Source: Sphagnum magellanicum
Lineage: Eukaryota; Streptophyta; Sphagnopsida; Sphagnales; Sphagnaceae
Reading direction: 5' to 3'
Assembly (NCBI GenBank): GCA_021904315.1
Contig: CM038918.1
Coordinates: 8,509,349-8,573,348 of the forward strand
Length of the DNA stretch: 64,000 nucleotides
Position numbers and translations under genes: made by a program. This document shows positions 1 through 10,952 of the stretch, in pieces. Every line of letters starts with the position of its first letter. Within the stretch, counting starts at the first letter, position 1. The notes under the pieces are model-generated. The model made no database searches. It was not told where the DNA came from and worked only from the letters and a program-made list of their open reading frames with translations.

Positions 1-3000
1 GTTGGTTCATGGTATCTATGATGGATTTTACTAATCCTACCAATACTAAAACTTGGGCTTTGTTTTACTACACACTACCAATGATAAAAATTGATGAAAA
101 AGATGAGTTGATTTTGTAGTAATTAAGTTTCATTTGAATGATTGAACAAATTTGCATAATGTAACTTGAATTGAATACAATTCAATTGAATTTGATCTAG
201 ATTCAAATTCCTAAATTAAAGTGAATTGAAATTGAACACAATATTCTCCTCCTTTGGATTCAACATGGTTAGTGTTCTCATTTGAAGTTTCAATTAAATT
301 GAATTTCTTTGAATTCAAATTGGTTTCAATTATTGAACTGAACCCAAATTAGTTGAATTCAAATTCAATTTGATTTCCATTAAATTCTTTTCATAATATT
401 GTTGAATTGAATTCAACAAAATTATGAAAATTCAATTATGAAAAGGCATATGTTAATTTGCCTTTTCATATCCTTTTTTATGAAAGGAGTGAAGTACTTA
501 GGTAGTTATGGAATGTTTTCATAATTATCACATGGAGTTGGTGAAAGATGAGTTAGTTAAGTAGTTATAAAATGTTTTCATAATTGTCAAGTGGGCAACA
601 TCCATAATTGTCATTGTGGTTATCATTGATGGACTTTATACATGTTTCACTTAAACCATTTCTGATTATCGTGATCATTGGAATATTTAGGCATAACTTT
701 TACATTAGGAGGGCATCCAACCATGGACACATTGGGTGTAGTTTTGAAAATCAAATTTTTTTGGACAATCATTGATTCCATTAAGTAATGGAAGCACTAT
801 GAATAATAGGATTGGTTTTAGTTATGTTTTAAACTCACTCAACATGAACCATTAGCAAGATAATTCAATTACAAAGGTAAATCCACCACATAAATCCATT
901 AAACAAATTAATAGATAAATTATGACCATTCACATGGTATTAGTTGCAGGACCAACAATTATTATCATCAAGGCCTTTAAAAGGACCTCCATCACCATAC
1001 CACTACTCTATAAAAAACTACATAAACTTGAATAAGGTTCATCTTTATGTGAATCAAAGGCAAGATATTTGTTAAGTTCACAATAAGCTTTGGTGGGAGT
1101 TCACCTCTCCAACCATTTCTTGCCAAAGGCCTTTATATCCTATCAACTTTTTTAGTTAATTAAACATTCTCCCTTTCTTGATAGAAAGGAAGAAAATTAG
1201 ATAACAAGTGAAGAGCTTATGGAATTAGTTGGGTGCAAATGAGCTCAAATGAGCCAAAATTGATGTCAAAATGTCAATTTTTTTACAATTTTTGTTACAT
1301 TTGTCTATGTGGTGCCACTTTAATGGCATGTGAATCATAGAAAGTTGTGCTTATTGAATAATATGGATATTGAAAAATATAAAATGAGTAAAAAAATCTT
1401 CAAATATCAAAGTTTGGTTTGAACAAAGGATGTTTAACATCTTCATTCAATAACAATATTTTCACAAAGGGCCCCTTAGTTTCCATAATACAAATTTTTT
1501 TACCTTCATTTTTTTTGGGTAGTAATAGGGTATTATCATACACATATAAAAAGAACTCAAATTTTCATAGTTTTTCAATTTTGTGTATCAAAATTTAAAG
1601 TTTTCAAAAAGTTCATGAATCTTTTACGACATGTAAATGTGATGCAATGTATATGTTGTTTGAAGAAAAGTTGTAGCTTATAATATTTGAAACTAAAACT
1701 GAAAATATTAACATGTTTTGGTATGATTTGCAATTGTGAAATTTTTTCAAGACAACACAAAATTTGACAAATTTGTACAATTTCAAAAAATATTATTTAT
1801 TCAAAATTGATTATTAAAAAAATATTGGGGCAACTATAAATACAATAAATAAAAAGTTTCAAAATATTTCATTTGAAAATTCCTCTTTATGAAAACATGT
1901 TTTTTTTTGCAAAAAGAACTTTAAAAGGACAATAGTCCTAAATGCAAAGTAAACACATTGATTCATTAAATGTCATTTGGACCCAGCCATTGATCATTTT
2001 TTGAAAATCTTGACAAGATTTGGAAGTTTGATGTGGCTAGAAAACTTTAGTTGAAAATGGAGATAGTGCACAAGATGGGGTGAAAGGAATAGCATCATGG
2101 AGTCCTATGGTAGCCCCACCATTAGCAAATGTGTGAGCATTGTCATGAACTCATGTTACAATGAAAAATGTATTATAAAAATGCATCCCCCCCCATCCCC
2201 CTTCTTGAGCTCATCAATAAAGGTCCATTGGATCCCCTCCCCCCCCATTAAGGGCCCTCCCTTGAAAAAAATGCTTTTGCTTGGTTCTAGGATGTTTTCA
2301 AAAAACCTTCTTTCTCCCAATCCCATGGGTCTCCTCATGTTCACCTTTATTTACACTCCCACCAATTATTCTAATGTTTATTGTTTTCCCTTCTAGGTCT
2401 CCCATTATCCCTTGGCTTTTTCTCACCTTGTATTGCGCCTTTTAAAATTTCATTGGGGTTTTCAAATTCAGATTGATAAAGGAAAATTGACAAAAAAATT
2501 CATCAAATTGGTATAATTTAATTCAATTATAGTTTTTTTTTAAAAATATATATTTTCATTATTCTCAAAAGGAAAACTTGTGGCCACATTAACTAAATAA
2601 CAAAAAAATGAACAAATGAAAATCTAAGATGTTAAGGGGTTTGTTTAATTTTTTAATATTTAACTTGTTAGGGTGAAAATATGATAAAGTATGCTTAAAA
2701 AGTAGTCATACATTTAATCACAGTCACATTTATGGCATAAATAAGGGAAAAATCTATTCAAAACTTTTAAAACTTTCATTATGAAGTAATGGCGCACTCC
2801 ATTGAGTTCATGGTGAGCTAAACATAAAACATGAGGAATTTTAATATAGGAAAAATGGATGAAAAATATTTTCTAAATTAGTTGGGTTCTCAAAATTTCC
2901 AACATATTTTTTAATTATTTGTTTGGTAAATTATGATTATAATATGAAAATTTTTAAAACACATTGATACATATTAGTGCTCTATCCATTTGAAAGTATA

Positions 3001-4920
3001 AGAAATCTAATTACAATTGTACTTTCATCATATTTTCATATACTTGAAGTAGGAGCGTGACACCTACTTTCTTGTACTTGTATTTTTAAAAATGTATTTA
3101 AATGCATATTAAAACATGCAATTATTCAATATTATGAAGTGAAGTCAAAGATCTTCCTTTTTATTGATCATTAAAGTAACAAATATTCATGAGTTCAATG
3201 TATTGAGTCTTAATTTATAGATACATTTCAGCAAAAAAAAAGTATTTTTCATTGGCATACTTTATCATGCTTTCACCCATTATGAATTTGCATTATTTTT
3301 GGAATCATGAATAAAAGGTTCAATAATGGGCCATAATGTAAGACTTATGTTGTTAACCTTAACACATAATTATACAATACACTTTCAACATATTTTCAAC
3401 AACAATTTTCCTTGTAGGAATATTTTTGAACTCCACAATCATGCAACATAAATGATTGCAAAACACTAGGAAATGATTTCTTTTCATTTTACAAGCTTCA
3501 AAGATTTCATCAAGTAATGATACAAATGAATATAATCATTTGCATATAGTTGGACCGACATGAATATATGAATTTCATATCAAACTTTGGTAAGATTTTG
3601 TCCACAATTTTGACTTGCCCCATTTCATCAACCCTATTATGAAAAGGATTCGAACAAAACATATTTATTTCAAAACTTTGAACCAAAAATTTCATGAAGA
3701 TTTTGATTTCATGGACATCAAGACTTCACATAATGACTAGCCATACTAGTTTATTGGTAAACTTAAAAATTTGAAATATCTTATTGTTACATGTACCTTT
3801 CCCATCATGATTTTTCTTGGCAAAGGAATGTGAACAATATTTAAGATCACCAAATAAATTAACTTGAATTAGGATATAGATGCATGAACTTTTATTGATC
3901 ATTTAAAAAGTCTGCATGTAAAATGAAAATTTTAAGCTATTGCTTGCATATGGGCATGATTTTTGTTTTCAAACTCATCATTCTACATAACATTGTAGAG
4001 ATTTCTATCTTTCCAATACAAGGTTCCTTTGATTTTTTTTGAATAATGATCATTGCAACATTGTTGTATATTTCATTTATTTGAAAACATTCAGAAATTT
4101 GAAAGAATGTGAATTCAAACGTTTTAATGCATGTCATATTAGTAATGGAAACATATTGAATCCCAATAAATGATCCCAAGGAATGTGGTAGAACTTTGCA
4201 ATCTAAAACTTAACATGTCTTCACTCTACAACCATGGTTTCTAGACCTTGGCTAATATATGTCACATGATCATACTTACAAAGTTTTCTACAATTCCATT
4301 GGGAGATCTTTTGATGCTATCACGATTAAATCAACATTTGAATTGTAGCAAACAATGGTTTGCAACATGACACGAGTTGCAATGTAAAGTTAACAATAAT
4401 CATTTGGTGTTTTGGTGTACAATACAATTACATAAACATTTTTGTTATTATTTTCTTTGTGCAAAGGAATCATCGAATGAGCTTCGAGATAAGTCAAGAA
4501 AGTGACCAACAAGTAAAACAAAGACATAGATATAATGCAAGCCATTTTCTTTTGCAACAATTTTTTTACTCTTGATGAATTCTCATACACTCTCGAGAGA
4601 ACATTGTTGAACATGCTTGATGAATTGAAATATAATCATGTACATTTGTTGGAAAACTTCATCATCATATTTATAGCTATAATTGAATAATATGACCTAA
4701 AGTTTTATGTGTTTCATCTCTTGCCTTGTTTTCACAAGATCAATGTTCATATAAGAACAACATTAATAATCAGAATTTCAAGACAAAGCAAAAAATGGAT
4801 GACTCAAGGTAACTTTTACCAACACAAATTACAATGTTAAAACAATTGCATAACTTCTTTGAATGATGGATCATATATGGTCACATGGTGGCATGAAGAC
4901 TTGTGCGTTCAAGGATCAAG
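1..4920. other. AT-rich intergenic desert, no gene seen
   Basis: No open frame here looks like protein: all are short, of biased composition and without recognisable motifs. The sequence is dominated by A and T runs and by TTGAA/TTCAA words, especially at 165-430. Cytosine runs occur near 2186 and 2239. It is probably an old, decayed repeat landscape. Confidence 0.6.
165..430. repeat. Degenerate TTGAA-rich low-complexity tract ending in a palindrome
   Basis: Words such as gaattgaattcaattg recur many times. The tract ends in a near-perfect palindrome at 388-430, with 21-base arms (ttttcataat...attatgaaaa) and one mismatch. A similar TTGAA-rich stretch lies at 54435-54490. Confidence 0.6.
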
Positions 4921-4924
4921 AAGA

Positions 4925-5310
4925 AAGAAAGAAAGAGACTCTAATAGCAAGTATGTGCATTTGAAGACCAAAAGAAAAAAAGACGAGAAAGAGGCATGAG
5001 TAGCAAGTATTCAAAGGCAAAGAAAAGAGAAATGACTCTAATCACAAGAAGAGACCAAGAAAGAGACTCTAATGTGAAGTGTGTGCATTCAAACACAAAG
5101 ATGAATGCACAAAGAAAAGAGAGGAGAGAGATTCTAATGGTAGGTGTGCCCATTGGAAAGTTAAAAATAAAAAGAGAGGGAGGAAAGAGAGAAAGTTTTA
5201 GTGTTAAGTGTGTGCATCCAAAATTGAAAAGAGAGAAAAGAAAGAGACTCCAAATGGGAAGTTTGTGTCCATTGCAACACTGAAAGAAGAGAGGAAAGAG
5301 ACAAAATCTC
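4925..5310 (+). repeat. Purine-rich degenerate minisatellite, about 50-60 bp unit
   Basis: About seven imperfect units run head to tail. Each has a purine block (gaaagagactctaat or a variant) followed by a block like aagtgtgtgcattcaaa. The blocks start near 4933, 4990, 5029, 5058, 5128, 5189 and 5244. The plus strand is almost all purine in the first block of each unit. Open frames through the repeat (Lys/Arg/Glu-rich on plus, Ser/Leu/Phe-rich on minus) are by-products of the composition. Confidence 0.7.
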
Positions 5311-5329
5311 AAGAGAGAAAGAAATGCTC

Positions 5330-6150
5330 TTGGCTATCAATCTTTGGCACCCAAGCACAAGTCCAACTGGATGGTAGAAATGTGCAAGAAGGGATGATGA
5401 AAGAACCTGTTATGAAGCCAAGTAATAGCAGTTCACCTACCCAGTTCATCTAGCAGCAGTAGAAGCCATATCTAGTACCTGTTCTTGAATTCCCAGTCCT
5501 AAAGATGGTCAACATACCAGCAAACATATACCCAAACCATTGTACTGTGTCCCAACAATCCAATTGTAATCAAGCTAATCAGCTCAGAAATGCAGTTCTG
5601 GATCTTAATTCTCAGACAAAATCTGCAGTTCAAGTAGAGCTGACTCATGCAGTTCAGAAATTTCAAATACCCACATAATAGTGAAGTTCTTCAAAATCCT
5701 TCACTTTCAACATGAGGAAATGGAATGGCAAAGCCTCTGTTTAAGTGCCCTAGCTCGTATTGGATGCCCAGAGGTTACCCAGTCTGTGAACAATGACAAC
5801 AATGACAACTAGTCTATCTACAATGCCATTGTCACCATGATGAAGAACAATCTCCTTGAGCATATATCTGCAATTCACAGCAATCTTGAATATCATCCTT
5901 CTGTCCTAGACACACCTCCTGCACACTGATGAGACCTCATCCACATCCAAGATTTTGAACCTCAAACAAATACCATGCACAATCGAACATGTGAGGAAGC
6001 CTCACTTCATATGTACTACTGAAGACATTATTCAACAGCTTTTTTCTACTATACAGTCTCTTCAGTTTAATGGTGACCTAGACCTTAAGAGTCTTGCCAC
6101 TGTGCAGGTATGCATAGAACTTGGCTTACTCAAAGATTATTGAAGCACAT
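5330..6150 (+). pseudogene. Unidentified interrupted coding-like stretch
   Basis: On the plus strand several frames give protein-like sequence without bias, broken by stops and frame changes. About 5460-5680 gives a Gln/Asn-rich stretch containing NAVLDLNSQTKSAVQVEL. About 5690-5930 in another frame gives CLSALARIGCPEVTQSVNND and later MMKNNLLEHISAIHSNLEYH, with a TAG between them. About 5955-6143 gives TTEDIIQQLFSTIQSLQFNG. Base composition is like the gene island, not the desert. I do not recognise the family. It may be a decayed gene copy, exons of an unrecognised gene, or chance in the 3' flank of the neighbouring minus-strand TraB-like gene. Confidence 0.35.
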
Positions 6151-6202
6151 TTGTGCCTTACAACCTAAAAATTAGTCTACCAAAATTTCATATCCTTCCT
6201 CC

Positions 6203-9200
6203 TCAACTCACCTTGCTGCTTTTCCTGTACAATAGTTCATGAGACTTTTGCCACACCAAATCTGCATGAGATGATGACTCTTTAAGATTCTCTAACCCCT
6301 GTCCCAGCCTAGAAATGGATGGTGCAGATGGGGTGGCAACAATGGCCCTTTCAATGCCATCCCCATAGAACCAGATTCCTGCCCCTGCAGCCAAACTACC
6401 AGTGAAAAGTAACCATGGGCGACGATCTACATGTTTCCCCTGTTGCCACCTCATTATACTGTAAAATGTTGTCCGAATGGCTGAAAGTGAGGCCTTTTCA
6501 GCAGCTGCTACCACACTCTGGGCTGCTGTTCGCATTTTCTCTGCAGACATTGCAGCTTTTGATAATGAGTATTTTGAAGCCTTTGAAAACACAACCTTTG
6601 AGGCTGGTGAAGCTCCCTTTGCCAGTGCAAATGCAAAGCTCCGTTTTGTATGCAAAAGAGCAAACTTGGCTAACGCAGATGCCTTGAAAGTGGCAAGAGT
6701 CATCACAGGTGATATTGGAGCCCAGTTTGAGAGGGAAAACGATGATAAACCAAACACTGCTGCAACACCACCTCCCACAACAACAGCAGTGTTTGACTCC
6801 AATGTGTCCAAATCCATTAGCTTTGTATGTCTTATGCCCCGAGAGAAGATGCTGCCTCCAGAAGCTTCCTCCAAGGTGACAAAGCATTCATCTGCAAGGG
6901 TTGAGACCTCCTCAGGAACAGGCATTTTCCAATGTGAACAGATCCCCAGAACCCGTCTTACATCCATAACTGCAACAACAGTCTTAGATCTTTTCAATTC
7001 TTGTTGAAGAGACTGTGCCAAAAGCACATCACACTTTTCTTCATATGCAAGGTCAGAGAACTGTGTTGCAGACATTTTCCCAGTGTAGGTCTTTATGTGA
7101 GGAATAATAGTTTTAGTGTTTTCATTGCACTGGATACGGAGCATCTCTACTGCCAAACGGAAATGGCGGGATGCTAGAATGTCATCCGGACTGATCTCAT
7201 TTCCACCCTCTACATCCCGGAGCAGTTTAATTGTCTGTTGCAGTGCTTGTCTAAGTGCTGGGGATTCATAAATCTCATACAGGGTCTCAAGGAAGGGGTA
7301 GAAGGGACTTGCAAAGGCTGGACAAACTTCACTACTAAATAGGCCACTTGGAGATGCAGCTAGTGATTTTCTTGAGTCCTCAATCCTGCATCATTTTGGA
7401 AAACATTTTGAGAACAGTTAGCATGTCACATTCACCATCCGAGACTTGTGATAGAACAAGATAGTGTTGTAGAACAAGCCCTATTAACCAGAAGACATCT
7501 ATCTGGACTGATTGGTCTCAATGAGATTGTCCTGATAGGTAACAGGGTGAGGATATCTTGTCAAAAGCCCCAGCACACTCCAACCTCTCTCCACATGAAA
7601 GGACTACTGGCATGCACTTTAGAAGCAACCAATTGGAATACTACTGTACAATTCAGAACCATTGGGAGCAGTCTGCCTGCCTGCAACTGAAAAGTTCCAA
7701 TGCTAACCATTCAGGTTCATTGTGTGCTTGACACAAGCGGCACAACTAGCTTTTGTCACTGCAGAACTGTGACATTGTCATCGATACTTGTACAACTAGC
7801 CTCACAACTGGGAGCCAAAAAATGGCATCATTAGACATAGCATCAAATTCTAACAGACAAACACTTAGTAAAATTGCTGAACAGATAAGCCATCCAAAAA
7901 CCCTAGAACCTTGCTCAAGCTTCAAGATATGGACCAAAGGAATAAGGTTTTGCACCCCAAACATCTCTGATTTTTTGACTATTCTAAAGTTCCAGATTCT
8001 TCACCAATATCAAGTGTAGCAAAACAGGTACCAAACCTGTAAGAACTGAGCACAGATTTGACACAACATTCACCTTACATACAACCTGAGATGTGGACTC
8101 TAAAGTTGCATGAAAACTGTTTTAAGTTTCAAACACTTAAACCAGTTTTGCATTCACTGATGATGAAACCAAATTGCATGGTCACTGATCCTAAAACCCT
8201 AGAGCTCATTCCAACAGCAGTCTCTCTCTTTTGCACTTATTAGGGTTATAGCTTCAGAGACAGTTTTGCATTCGCTGATGACAAAACTGCATTGCATCAA
8301 CACTGGCCCTAAAACCCTTCCGCTCCTTCAAACTGCAGTCTCTCTCTTTTGCACTATTAGGGTTAGCTTCAGAGACAGTTTTGCATTCACTGATGAGGAA
8401 ACTGCATTGCATCATCACTGACCCTAAAACCCTAAAGCTCCTTCCAACTCCAGTCTTTCTCTTTGGCACTTATCAGGGTTAGCTTCAGAGACAGTTTTGC
8501 ATTCACTGATAAGGAAACCGCATTGCATCATCACTGACCCTCAAACCCTAAAGCTCCTTCCAGCTGCAGTCTTTCTCTTTGGCACCTATCAGGGTTAGCT
8601 TCAGAGACAGTTTTGCATTCACTGATGAGGAAACCGCATTGAATCATCACTGACCCTAAAACCCTAAAAGCTCCTTCCAACCGCAGTCTCTTTCTTCAGC
8701 ACCTATTAAGGTTAGCTTCAGAGACAATATCCTGAAGTCAGAATCTTATCAAAATCAAGAGCTTCTCACAGACAGATCCAAAGCCAGAAGCGGCAGTTCC
8801 AGTAGGAGCAAAGGAGTCAGCGACCAAATTCAATTATGAAAGATCTTGGCCTAAGTGAAATCTTGCGCTTGGAAATCTTGACCAGGCTGCCATAATGGAG
8901 AAGGAAGAAGGATGTAAACAAGACTAACCTTTCTGAAGAGAATATGGAAGAGGATTTGAAGCTGTAGTTGAGGAGGTCCCTCCACTTCGATTTCTCCTCA
9001 TAGGAAATCAGAGCCCTGAAGCCAGTAAGCTGCCTCCTTCCCATACCGGTTAAAGTCTGTGAAGAATTTTCCTCACTTGCGGTTCCTTCTTCATCAACAC
9101 CTCGCTGCTGCTGGTGGCCGCCAAGTGCATCTCGAGTTCTGCAAGGGAAATTAAGATAGTAGAAAGTGGCCCGAGAGTCCTTGGCCGCCTGCTTCGCTTC

Positions 9201-9809
9201 CAAGGCGTGCCCAAAGAAACCGGTCCCGAAGATCGATCTGAGAGCTCCAATCCTCGCCCTACTCTCGAAACTTCCATCCTCCACCTCCTTGAGAAAACAC
9301 TCACGGATCACTCCAAAAATCGACGTCGGCACCGCGGCCTCTTTCTCTTCTTCCTCCGCCTTCCCCGCTCCAAATCTCTCCTCTTCCTGCAGGCATCGCA
9401 GGTCCTGGAGCTCGATCAAGCTCACCACCGTTCGGGGCTCCGCGGCACGAACCACATGCCTGATATCAGACAGCGAGTTTGCAGAGAGAGGAGAAGTAGC
9501 CACGATGTAAACCACTGCAGACGCCTCGTCCGGGTGTCGCAAAGCAGTCACGAATTGGGTTGTAGAATCCGGGAGATTCAAAGAGGAGACAAGGTTTTGG
9601 GAGATGGTAGCAGCATCATCAATCTTGGGCTGTTTTTGCCACAACAGAAGGCCGCGGAGCCAGCCCAGGCTCCAGCCCAAACCCCACACCATCGCCACCA
9701 CAACACGACGATGCTCTGCTACGACGACGACGACGACGACGACGAGGGCAGCAAAACCCACAACAACAAAAACACTCACAACGTACACCCGAAAGCTCAA
9801 ATTATCCAT
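6203..9809 (-). CDS. TraB-like membrane protein, two exons (687 codons)
   Basis: Exons on the minus strand are 9809-8929 and 7385-6203. The donor is AG|GTTAGT at 8928 and the acceptor is GCAG at 7387-7386; the junction restores an Arg codon. The start chosen is the ATG at 9809, since MDNLSFRVYV leads directly into a membrane segment. Residues about 6-30 and 36-57 are hydrophobic. Residues about 99-140 (YIVATSPLSANSLSDIRHVV, then a P-x-TVV-x-L-IEL-x3-R pattern) resemble the first half of the TraB/PrgY domain. Residues about 409-443 (LLAQSLQQELKRSKTVVAV) resemble its second half. A further hydrophobic segment lies near 615-640. Plant TraB proteins such as TRB1/TRB2 sit on ER and mitochondrial membranes, but the function here is not known. 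The last codons read AAG|GTGAGT then TGA, so splicing to an unseen downstream exon is possible. Family assignment is from motif pattern only. Confidence 0.72.
7386..8928 (-). other. Intron of the TraB-like gene
   Basis: The intron is 1543 bp long with GT (8928-8927) and AG (7387-7386) ends. Open frames inside it have no protein-like features. Its 5' half, in gene orientation, holds the 116-bp telo-box minisatellite listed separately. Confidence 0.75.
8143..8726. repeat. Intronic minisatellite, 5 x about 116 bp, with telo-box motifs
   Basis: Five head-to-tail units start at the word cagttttgcattc at 8143, 8261, 8376, 8492 and 8608, giving periods of 118, 115, 116 and 116. Most units carry a telo-box-like word on one strand (cctaaaaccctaaag, with variants) and its reverse form (ttagggttagc) about 50 bases further on. 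The central units differ at only a few positions, so expansion is fairly recent. Telo boxes (AAACCCTAA) are known in plants as binding sites for telomere-repeat-binding proteins near gene starts. A regulatory role here is inference. Confidence 0.85.
9721..9744. repeat. (ACG)8 trinucleotide repeat inside TraB-like exon 1
   Basis: Eight perfect ACG units on the plus strand read as GTC-type valine codons on the minus strand. They encode Val23-Val30 in the first hydrophobic segment of the TraB-like protein. The antisense strand gives a poly-Asp open frame, which is a shadow. Confidence 0.9.
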
Positions 9810-9875
9810 GCTCAGACCAGCCCTCGTGGATGACGATGGATGACGACTATCCTTATGTCCATGGATGCCGATCAT

Positions 9876-10952
9876 CCGTCCATGTACTTCAACATATCAT
9901 GCATTTATCGATGACTGACATCCAAGACTTGATTTGAGTATCTTGGTATATGAGAAAAGAGGGAGATTTCTTGAGAACCAGCACCCACACTGGTACTTTC
10001 ACCTTCTTGAGTTCTGCATTTTAGTGGCCACATTCAACCCAGGAAATGATAAAATTGAGCTCAGAGACCTTGATTTAGTCTGGTGCCACATTTTTTTGCT
10101 TCATACTAGGGATATATGAGCACTGGTATGGTATTTGAACTTGATTCATACAATTGTTGAAATATCATTAAACAAGGAGTAGTAACATGTCATTCATAGA
10201 ACAACACACAACCACTTGCCCTCTATACCTGCACGAATGACATTGGAAGGAAACACAATTTTGCAAGACCACGAAGATTGTTACCAGAGTTCTGACAGAA
10301 CCACAATAAATAATTCTGGTCATTCAAGTAGCAGAAAAGCAGCTGTGCAGCGTGGGCTCAAAAGCCTCCTGTCCCTTGCCATACTCCTCCTACCCAGATT
10401 CAGTGCCACCTACAAGGATGAGTTTCGGTCTTGCTCACAATACACACAATTGCTAAATATCATTGTACTGGTGTCAATGTTGCAAATGCAGTTACATACC
10501 CAGGTGATATTCATATTGGTAACTTGAAACAACAATAGACTTCTTGGCTACTGTACTAGGTGGGTAGATGCTCCTGGTTGGTTAGAACATGTTTTCTTCC
10601 CAATGCATCTATACCACACCATTTGATCAAATGACTTGTAGTAAACAAGCACCAGCAATTCCAGCACAAAAAAGACTTGTGAATAAGAGGAACAAAAGCA
10701 AGTTCACGTTGCTCATAAAAACAATTCATGGGAGATGAGTATGGCAATTTCTCTTTTGTTGGTTTCTCTCCCTCCTTACATTTGAAGGGAAATCTCACAG
10801 TCTATTGTGGTTTCAAGCTTGGCCCTCAAGCAACACATGTGAAAAGACTGAACCTTAAAACTTTAGGTACCTTAAATCCTGGGTCCTCAAGCCCTAACTC
10901 TGCACCCAGAAAGAAAATTACAGCAATACTAAGTAAGGGAATGCTAGCTAAC
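9876..10952. other. Intergenic region between the TraB-like and MBL-fold genes
   Basis: This holds the promoter side of the TraB-like gene (towards 9876) and the 3' flank of the MBL-fold gene (towards 10952). Open frames of 60-100 codons occur on both strands, but none shows conserved motifs or splice-supported continuation. No clear polyadenylation signal was picked out. Confidence 0.5.

Noticed and set aside
4941-5312. A 123-codon minus-strand frame with hydrophobic composition
   Set aside because: Produced by the purine-rich minisatellite; its Phe/Leu/Ser content follows from the repeat.
6477-7007. A 176-codon plus-strand open frame
   Set aside because: Antisense shadow of TraB-like exon 2, which has homology and splice support on the minus strand.
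7448-8243. Open frames inside the TraB-like intron that might be extra exons
   Set aside because: No homology, and the 9809-8929 to 7385-6203 junction already keeps the frame.
9114-9833. A 239-codon plus-strand open frame with a poly-Asp run
   Set aside because: It is the antisense of TraB-like exon 1; the Asp run is the complement of the GTC valine repeat and there is no independent motif.
10216-10527. A 103-codon plus-strand frame between genes
   Set aside because: No motif; lies in the probable 3' flank of the MBL-fold gene.
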